A DNA stretch of 29,639 nt from an uncultured Oscillospiraceae bacterium (GTDB lineage Bacteria > Bacillota > Clostridia > Oscillospirales > Ruminococcaceae): NCBI GenBank assembly GCA_958448395.1, contig CAUDDP010000020.1, forward strand, positions 1 through 29,639, written 5' to 3'. Below are positions 24,549-29,639 of this stretch, piece by piece. Under the pieces are notes generated by a model. That model saw nothing but the letters and a program-made list of their open reading frames with translations, made no database searches and had not been told where the DNA came from. Positions within the stretch are counted from its first letter, which is position 1; every line of letters starts with the position of its first letter. A program made the position numbers and the translations under genes.

Positions 24549-24760
24549 TACAGAAGAATTGGTACCCTTTTTTCAGTTCCATTTTTCTGTTTGAAAGCAA
24601 CTTCCGAAATTCCTGTTAAATTTTCAGGACTTACCACTTGCAAACAGAACAGAAATATAGTATAATATGAGATACCAAGGGAATAAAGGCGGAATGCTGT
24701 CGGTATTTTGCTGGAATTGGTCAATGACTTACAATAAAGAGAAAGGGGACTGACGTACCT
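24549..24760 (+). promoter_or_regulatory. lon promoter region
   Basis: TTGCAA (24638-24643), a 17-base spacer and a perfect TATAAT (24661-24666) give a strong vegetative promoter starting near 24673, with an 88-base leader. The part before it (24549-24637) is AT-rich with a T6 run at about 24570 but no good stem, so a terminator for rsmA is not clear. I looked for CIRCE (TTAGCACTC-N9-GAGTGCTAA) and tandem CtsR heptads and found neither; a lone GGTCAAT at about 24719 is not enough. Confidence 0.7.
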
Positions 24761-27208
24761 ATGAATCAAACAGAAATTGCACCGCATAGGATGCCGATGG
24801 TTGCAATGCGTGGAGTTGTGATATTTCCTAAAATGGTTATGCACTTCGATGTAGCAAGAGAGGCTTCTATCCATGCAGTCAATGCAGCCTATGCATCAGA
24901 TCATCAGCTGTTTCTGGTTGCACAGCGGGAAATCTTTACGGAAGAACCGAATGAAAAAGATTTGTATGAATTTGGTGTTATCGCAGAAGTACGCCAGGTA
25001 CTAAAAACACCAGACGGTGTGATGCGAGTATTGGTGGAAGGTGTAAAAAAAGCACGCCTTTGTGCAGTACAGAAGCAAGATACATTTCTGACTGCGGAAG
25101 TAAAGCCGGTAACATACAAAAGCCGTGCAAAGATAGATGATGTGGAACTGACAGCGATGATGCGTTCTCTCAGAGAACTGTTTGAACAATATTGTGAATT
25201 TTTCCCAAGAATGCCAAGGGAATTGGTCGTCTCTGTACTCTGTCAGGATGATCCATATGAGTTGTTTCATAACATTATTTTTAATATTAATCTGGACTAT
25301 CGACAAAAGCAGGATTTGCTGGAGGAAAATCATATTCTTAAGCGGCTGGGAATGCTTTGTGTCATGTTGCAGCGAGAAATTGAAGTTTTAAATTTAGAAC
25401 GAGAAATTCAAGAGAAGACAAAAGAAAGTATGGATCGTTCCCAGCGAGAATTTTATCTGCGGGAACAAATGCATATCATTGAAGAACAACTCGGCGAAGC
25501 GGAGAATGAACAAGAAGATGCACTGGAATACATCACGAGAATTAAATCTCTGAAGTTGGGAGCGTCTACGGAAGAAAAGCTGATAAAAGAAGCAGAGCGG
25601 CTTGGCAAGTTGCCGCCGGCAACACAGGAATCTTTTGTTATTCGTAATTATTTGGATACGGTTTTGGATTTGCCATGGAATATAGAGACAAAAGCAAAAA
25701 TCAATCTGGATAAGGCGAGAACGGTATTGGACAAAGACCATTATGGTATGAAAAAAGTAAAGGAGCGGGTGTTGGAGAGTATTGCCATTCATGCAATGCT
25801 TCCAGATGTCACCGGACAAATTCTTTGTTTGGTCGGACCGCCTGGTGTCGGGAAAACTTCTATTGGAAAGTCTATTGCTAAGGCACTTGGCAGAAACTAC
25901 GAGAGGGTTTCGCTGGGTGGCATCAGGGATGAATCTGATATCCGTGGTCACAGAAAGACCTATGTTGGTGCGATGCCGGGACGGATTATGGATGCGATGA
26001 CAAGAGCAAAGTCCAGAAATCCGTTAATTCTATTGGACGAAATTGATAAGATGAGCAACGATTTCCGGGGCGATCCTTCTGCTGCCATGCTGGAAGTACT
26101 GGACAGCGAACAAAATAAAGCCTTCCGAGATCACTATATTGAAGTGCCGTTTGACCTCAGCAAAACGTTATTTATTGCCACCGCCAATACACTGGATACG
26201 ATTCCAGCACCATTGTTGGATCGTATGGAAGTGATTGAACTGGGCAGTTATAATCGAGAGGAAAAGTTTCAGATTGCTAAGTGCCATCTGCTCAGCAAAC
26301 AGATGAAAAAGCACGGACTGAAGGGGACACAGTTTAAGGTACAGGATGCAGTATTGTATGCACTGGTTGATGACTATACTAGAGAAGCTGGTGTTCGGGA
26401 ATTAGAGCGGATGATTGCGGCTCTTTGCCGAAAAGCGGTGAAAGAAATTGTAGCTGGTAACTGCAAGCGTGTGACTGTGACTGCGGACAACCTTGCTACT
26501 TATCTTGGACATAAAAAATATTTGCCAGATGAACAGAATCAGCAGGATACTGTTGGCGTTGTAAATGGTCTGGCATGGACATCTGTCGGTGGTGTTCTAA
26601 TGCCGTTGGAAACGCTGGTATTGAACGGCAAAGGCATGATTGAACTGACGGGCTCTCTCGGTGATGTTATGAAAGAAAGTGCAAGAATTGCAGTCAGCTA
26701 TGTACGTAGCGTTGCAAAGCAGTATCATATTCCAGAGGACTTCTATCTCAAAAATGACCTGCACATTCATGCACCGGAGGGGGCGGTTCCAAAGGATGGA
26801 CCGTCTGCCGGAGTCACAATGGTAACAGCAATCATCTCTGCTTTGTCAGGGATCCCTGTTCGGCATGATGTTGCAATGACCGGAGAAATTACATTACACG
26901 GAAAGGTATTACCAATCGGCGGATTGCCGGAAAAGGCAATGGCAGCCTATAAGGCTGGTTTAAAAACAGTCATTATCCCCAAACGGAACGAACCGGATTT
27001 GGAAGATGTAGACGAGACTGTAAGAAATGCCATTCATTTTGTGACAGCAGAAACACTAGAAACCGTACTGAAAACCGCATTGATTCCTGTGACGGAGCCA
27101 GTACAGCTTGAATCTGAACAGCTGGAAATACAGGAAGAACAGTCACCGTTTCTACATGGTGCGGCAGACAGCATTCCGCCGGAATCCAAGACATTAGTTC
27201 CGGTGTGA
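24761..27208 (+). CDS. lon: ATP-dependent protease Lon (LonA type)
   Basis: An 815-residue hexameric cytosolic protease that degrades misfolded and regulatory proteins. The N-terminal substrate-binding domain is at about 10-205 (MPMVAMRGVVIFPKMVMHF), followed by a coiled-coil linker. The AAA+ module has Walker A GPPGVGKTS and Walker B ILLDEIDKM. The S16 protease domain carries the Ser-Lys dyad: Ser682 in KDGPSAGVTM and Lys725 in GGLPEKAMAA, 43 residues apart as in E. coli Lon. Full length, with a polar 40-residue tail after about 775. AAAGGGG lies 12 bases before ATG 24761. There is no membrane segment, so it is not LonB. It has its own vegetative promoter, and engB follows after 22 bases. 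Confidence 0.97.
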   Translation: MNQTEIAPHRMPMVAMRGVVIFPKMVMHFDVAREASIHAVNAAYASDHQLFLVAQREIFTEEPNEKDLYEFGVIAEVRQVLKTPDGVMRVLVEGVKKARLCAVQKQDTFLTAEVKPVTYKSRAKIDDVELTAMMRSLRELFEQYCEFFPRMPRELVVSVLCQDDPYELFHNIIFNINLDYRQKQDLLEENHILKRLGMLCVMLQREIEVLNLEREIQEKTKESMDRSQREFYLREQMHIIEEQLGEAENEQEDALEYITRIKSLKLGASTEEKLIKEAERLGKLPPATQESFVIRNYLDTVLDLPWNIETKAKINLDKARTVLDKDHYGMKKVKERVLESIAIHAMLPDVTGQILCLVGPPGVGKTSIGKSIAKALGRNYERVSLGGIRDESDIRGHRKTYVGAMPGRIMDAMTRAKSRNPLILLDEIDKMSNDFRGDPSAAMLEVLDSEQNKAFRDHYIEVPFDLSKTLFIATANTLDTIPAPLLDRMEVIELGSYNREEKFQIAKCHLLSKQMKKHGLKGTQFKVQDAVLYALVDDYTREAGVRELERMIAALCRKAVKEIVAGNCKRVTVTADNLATYLGHKKYLPDEQNQQDTVGVVNGLAWTSVGGVLMPLETLVLNGKGMIELTGSLGDVMKESARIAVSYVRSVAKQYHIPEDFYLKNDLHIHAPEGAVPKDGPSAGVTMVTAIISALSGIPVRHDVAMTGEITLHGKVLPIGGLPEKAMAAYKAGLKTVIIPKRNEPDLEDVDETVRNAIHFVTAETLETVLKTALIPVTEPVQLESEQLEIQEEQSPFLHGAADSIPPESKTLVPV

Positions 27209-27230
27209 CGAGAAGAGAAACGGAGGATTC

Positions 27231-27827
27231 ATGAATTTTCAACAGGCAACATTTCAGGCATCTTATGGCACATTTTCACAACTGCCCCCTTGCAATGGCA
27301 TGGAAATTGCTTTTGCAGGACGTTCTAATGTTGGAAAATCTACATTGCTGAATAGAATTTTCAATCGTAAGGCACTGGCGAGAGTCAGTGCCGTTCCGGG
27401 GAAAACAGCTACCATCAATTTTTATCGTATTGCACCAGTGACATTTGTGGATTTACCGGGATATGGATATGCAAAGGTGGCAAAAACAGAAAAACGCCGT
27501 TGGGCAGAGCTGATCGACGGCTATTTGGAATCCGATCGGGATATTCGGTTGATTTTTCTGCTGCTGGATATGCGGCATGCTCCCTCAAAAGATGATTTGC
27601 AGATGATTCATTATCTGGTTGAAAGGGAAATGCCGTTTGTAATTATTTTGACAAAAGCAGATAAGTTGAATCAGTCGCAGCGGAAAGCCAGAATGGCAGC
27701 ATTTGCAGAGGAGATTCCTTACTTTGACGAAATTCATATCGTTCCGTTTTCTGCTATGACAAGGGAAGGTGTAGAGACAGTACGAGAAGTGATTACAGAG
27801 CTGGCAGAGGCAGAAGAAAGCAACTGA
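27231..27827 (+). CDS. engB: Ribosome biogenesis GTPase EngB (YsxC/YihA)
   Basis: A 198-residue TRAFAC-class GTPase needed for assembly of the 50S subunit. G1 is GRSNVGKST (30-38), the switch I threonine region is PGKTATINFY (56-65), G3 is DLPGYGYAKV (74-83), G4 is TKADK in VIILTKADKLNQ, and G5 is SAM in VPFSAMTREG. GGAGG lies five bases before ATG 27231. The lon-engB order is conserved in many Firmicutes, and co-transcription is likely given the 22-base gap. The product is cytoplasmic and probably essential by analogy with Bacillus. Confidence 0.97.
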   Translation: MNFQQATFQASYGTFSQLPPCNGMEIAFAGRSNVGKSTLLNRIFNRKALARVSAVPGKTATINFYRIAPVTFVDLPGYGYAKVAKTEKRRWAELIDGYLESDRDIRLIFLLLDMRHAPSKDDLQMIHYLVEREMPFVIILTKADKLNQSQRKARMAAFAEEIPYFDEIHIVPFSAMTREGVETVREVITELAEAEESN

Positions 27828-27849
27828 CAGCAGGTTTCTAACGACAGAG

Positions 27850-27881
27850 GCACATTGCAGAAGCAGAAATGGTAAATGTGC
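27850..27881 (+). promoter_or_regulatory. Hairpin between engB and lysA
   Basis: GCACATT (27850-27856) pairs perfectly with AATGTGC (27875-27881) around an 18-base loop. No T run follows. It lies 43 bases ahead of the lysA start. It does not resemble a lysine riboswitch or T-box, which are far larger. Confidence 0.3.
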
Positions 27882-27924
27882 GTACATAGAAAACTGCAAG
27901 GTTTGCAGGAAAGGAAGTAGAAAT

Positions 27925-29226
27925 ATGTTTGTATCAGAGGATTTACAGGTAAATGAACAAGGGCATTTGACCATTGGCGGCGTAGATACTGTTTCCCTTG
28001 CAAAACAATATGGTACACCGTTGTATGTGATGGATGAGGATTTGATTCGTAAGCACTGCCGTGTATTCCAGCAGAGTATAGATCGGTTTTATCAAGGAAA
28101 AGGTCTGGTTTGCTATGCCAGCAAAGCGTTTTCCTGTAAAGCTATTTATCGGGTCATGCAGCAGGAAGGAATGGGCATTGATGTCGTTTCTGGTGGTGAA
28201 TTATATACTGCGATGCAAACCGGTTTTGACAGCAGCAAAATCTGTTTTCACGGCAATAACAAGACCATAGAAGAGTTGCAAATGGCACTGGACTATCAGG
28301 TAGGACGTATCATTGTCGATAATATTTATGAGTTGCATCAGTTGGAACGAATGTGTCAAGAACAAGGGAAAACGGCACGGATTATGTTCCGGATTAAACC
28401 GGGAGTAGATGCACATACACATAACTTTATTCGCACTGGACAGATTGACAGTAAATTTGGTTTTGCATTGGAAACCGGCGAAGCAATGGAAGCTGTAAAA
28501 GAAGCATTACAGTGCAAGAATCTGCATCTGTGTGGTTTGCATTGTCACATTGGTTCTCAGATTCTGGATACCAATGGCTTTGAAGCGGCAGCAGAAGTGA
28601 TGATGCAATTTATTGCCACCATTCAGAAAGAATTGCATGTAACCATAGAAGAATTGAATTTGGGAGGCGGTTTTGGTATCTGCTATACAGAGCAGGATGA
28701 CCCGATTCCGTATGAACAGTATATGGAAGCTGTTTCTAAAGTAATTCACCGTTGCAGCGAAGAATATCAGATTCCGCAGCCATTTATCCTAATTGAGCCG
28801 GGACGTTCTATTGTTGCACCGGCTGGTATTACCCTGTATACCATTGGCGGTAAGAAAGTGATTCCGAATATTCGGACATATGTTTCCATTGACGGTGGTA
28901 TGTGTGACAATCCACGTTATATTTTATATCAATCTGCCTATGATGCACTGGTTGCCAACAAGGCAGATCAGTCAAAAGATACTAAAGTCACAATTGCCGG
29001 AAAGTGCTGTGAAAGCGGCGACCTGATTGGCGAAGGAATGCCAATGCAAAATTGTGAACCGGGCGATATCATTGCTGTTTGTGCAACAGGTGCTTATAAC
29101 TATTCTATGTCTTCAAATTACAATCGTCTGCAAAAGCCAGCAGTGGTATTTGTGAAAGATGGTAATTCCCGTGTGGTTGTAAAACGAGAGACACTGGAGG
29201 ATTTGGTTCGCAACGATTGTGAATAA
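27925..29226 (+). CDS. lysA: Diaminopimelate decarboxylase LysA
   Basis: A 433-residue PLP enzyme of fold type III that converts meso-diaminopimelate to lysine, the last step of lysine synthesis. The PLP lysine is Lys67 in VCYASKAFS (62-70). HCHIGSQI, the phosphate-binding LGGGFGI, LIEPGRSIVAPAG, the substrate-binding CCESGD, and GAYNYSMSSNYN near the C-terminus are all in order. Length is typical. GGAAAGGAAG precedes ATG 27925. It sits between engB and the YerC-type gene. I see no lysine riboswitch in the 97 bases before it, so lysine feedback at the RNA level is not evident. Confidence 0.96.
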   Translation: MFVSEDLQVNEQGHLTIGGVDTVSLAKQYGTPLYVMDEDLIRKHCRVFQQSIDRFYQGKGLVCYASKAFSCKAIYRVMQQEGMGIDVVSGGELYTAMQTGFDSSKICFHGNNKTIEELQMALDYQVGRIIVDNIYELHQLERMCQEQGKTARIMFRIKPGVDAHTHNFIRTGQIDSKFGFALETGEAMEAVKEALQCKNLHLCGLHCHIGSQILDTNGFEAAAEVMMQFIATIQKELHVTIEELNLGGGFGICYTEQDDPIPYEQYMEAVSKVIHRCSEEYQIPQPFILIEPGRSIVAPAGITLYTIGGKKVIPNIRTYVSIDGGMCDNPRYILYQSAYDALVANKADQSKDTKVTIAGKCCESGDLIGEGMPMQNCEPGDIIAVCATGAYNYSMSSNYNRLQKPAVVFVKDGNSRVVVKRETLEDLVRNDCE

Positions 29227-29259
29227 TCGTTATGAATCACGAGAAAGGACATGGACTGT

Positions 29260-29559
29260 ATGAAGGATGCACAACTGGAAGAGGATTTGCAGGCTCTGGC
29301 AAAGGCATTTCTGCTTCTGCAAACAGAAGAAGAATGCATCGCATTTTTAAAAGATGTCTGCACCTATCAAGAACTGCGTGCGTTGTCGCAGCGATTGCAT
29401 GTTGCAAAATTGCTGTGTCAACAGCATGTATTTCATGAAATTGTGCAGGAAACGGGTGCCAGCACTGCAACGATCAGCCGTGTCAACCGTACCTTGCGGG
29501 ATAGCACGGGAGGTTATCAAACAGTATTAAATCGCCTTGCACCAACAGAAATAGAATAA
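29260..29559 (+). CDS. YerC/TrpR-family DNA-binding protein
   Basis: A 99-residue all-helical protein of the YerC/YecD group, related to the Trp repressor. The TrpR-like helix-turn-helix is recognisable in ELRALSQRLHVAKLL followed by IVQETGASTATISRVNR, which is the signature of this group. ATG 29251 and ATG 29260 are both in frame. I prefer 29260, which puts AAAGGA (29244-29249) ten bases upstream, while 29251 would leave only one base. It follows lysA by 33 bases. Its target and ligand are not known to me; tryptophan binding should not be assumed. Confidence 0.9.
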   Translation: MKDAQLEEDLQALAKAFLLLQTEEECIAFLKDVCTYQELRALSQRLHVAKLLCQQHVFHEIVQETGASTATISRVNRTLRDSTGGYQTVLNRLAPTEIE

Positions 29560-29599
29560 AAAGCAAATGAAAAAATGCCTGCTTGTTCTAATATTACAG

Positions 29600-29628
29600 T
29601 TGTAAAAAAGCAAAAAGTATGTTATAAT
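29600..29628 (+). promoter_or_regulatory. Strong rightward promoter at the window edge
   Basis: TTGTAA (29600-29605), a 17-base spacer and perfect TATAAT (29623-29628), with TGT just before it making an extended -10. Transcription would begin near 29635, so it serves a gene beyond the window. Confidence 0.75.
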
Positions 29629-29639
29629 AAAAAATGGTG

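Noticed and set aside
24700..24735. CtsR-type operator from GGTCAAT near the lon leader.
   Set aside because: Only one imperfect heptad is present; a CtsR site needs a tandem repeat.
27828..27924. Lysine riboswitch or T-box before lysA.
   Set aside because: The gap is only 97 bases. It has one simple stem, no T-box sequence and no terminator, and both elements are much larger.
29560..29599. Terminator after the YerC-type gene from AAGCA...TGCTT.
   Set aside because: A five-base-pair stem with a long A-rich loop and a poor T run is too weak to call.

Overview
The window looks like chromosome from a low-GC Gram-positive anaerobe of class Clostridia, most likely Oscillospiraceae/Ruminococcus-like. 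This is inferred from AddAB in place of RecBCD, strong AAGGAGG-type ribosome sites, TTGnnn-N17-TATAAT promoters, a DUF5685 protein, and a de novo purine operon with an archaeal-type IMP cyclohydrolase. Species cannot be named from the sequence alone. I see no mobile element, CRISPR array, tRNA or rRNA.

Layout. Positions 1-807 (minus strand) hold the 5' part of a DUF5685-family gene that runs off the left edge. A 431-base gap (808-1238) carries divergent promoters. From there every gene is on the plus strand. First come a membrane-anchored family 2 glycosyltransferase and a signal-anchored protein with WG-like repeats. Positions 3385-12583 form a purine operon in the order purE, purC, a purF-like paralogue, purF, purM, purN, an IMP cyclohydrolase of the PurO family, a stand-alone AICAR formyltransferase, and purD. 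The rest is housekeeping: uvrC, rsmD, coaD, a coiled-coil protein, an Lrp/AsnC regulator, addB-addA, rsmA, lon, engB (ysxC), lysA and a YerC/TrpR-like regulator. A strong outward promoter lies at the right edge.

How the genes work together. The purine cluster encodes PRPP to phosphoribosylamine (PurF), GAR (PurD), FGAR (PurN), AIR (PurM), CAIR (PurE), SAICAR (PurC), then formylation (stand-alone PurH domain) and ring closure (PurO type) to IMP. Genes for PurL/Q/S, PurB and PurK are not in the window. Two departures from the textbook operon stand out. The first of the two purF genes encodes a protein whose glutaminase half has lost the nucleophilic cysteine and the other glutamine-site residues, while its phosphoribosyltransferase loop and four Fe-S cysteines are kept. 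The bifunctional PurH is replaced by two separate proteins. Several hairpins sit in the short gaps of this operon, before purC, purN and purD. The repair genes uvrC and addAB, the rRNA methyltransferases rsmD and rsmA, and the protease lon form ordinary clostridial neighbourhoods with tight or overlapping junctions.

I did not find a clearly new multi-gene defence or mobile system. The best leads are the glutaminase-dead PurF paralogue, the Asp-rich motifs in the DUF5685 protein, and the hairpins inside the purine operon.
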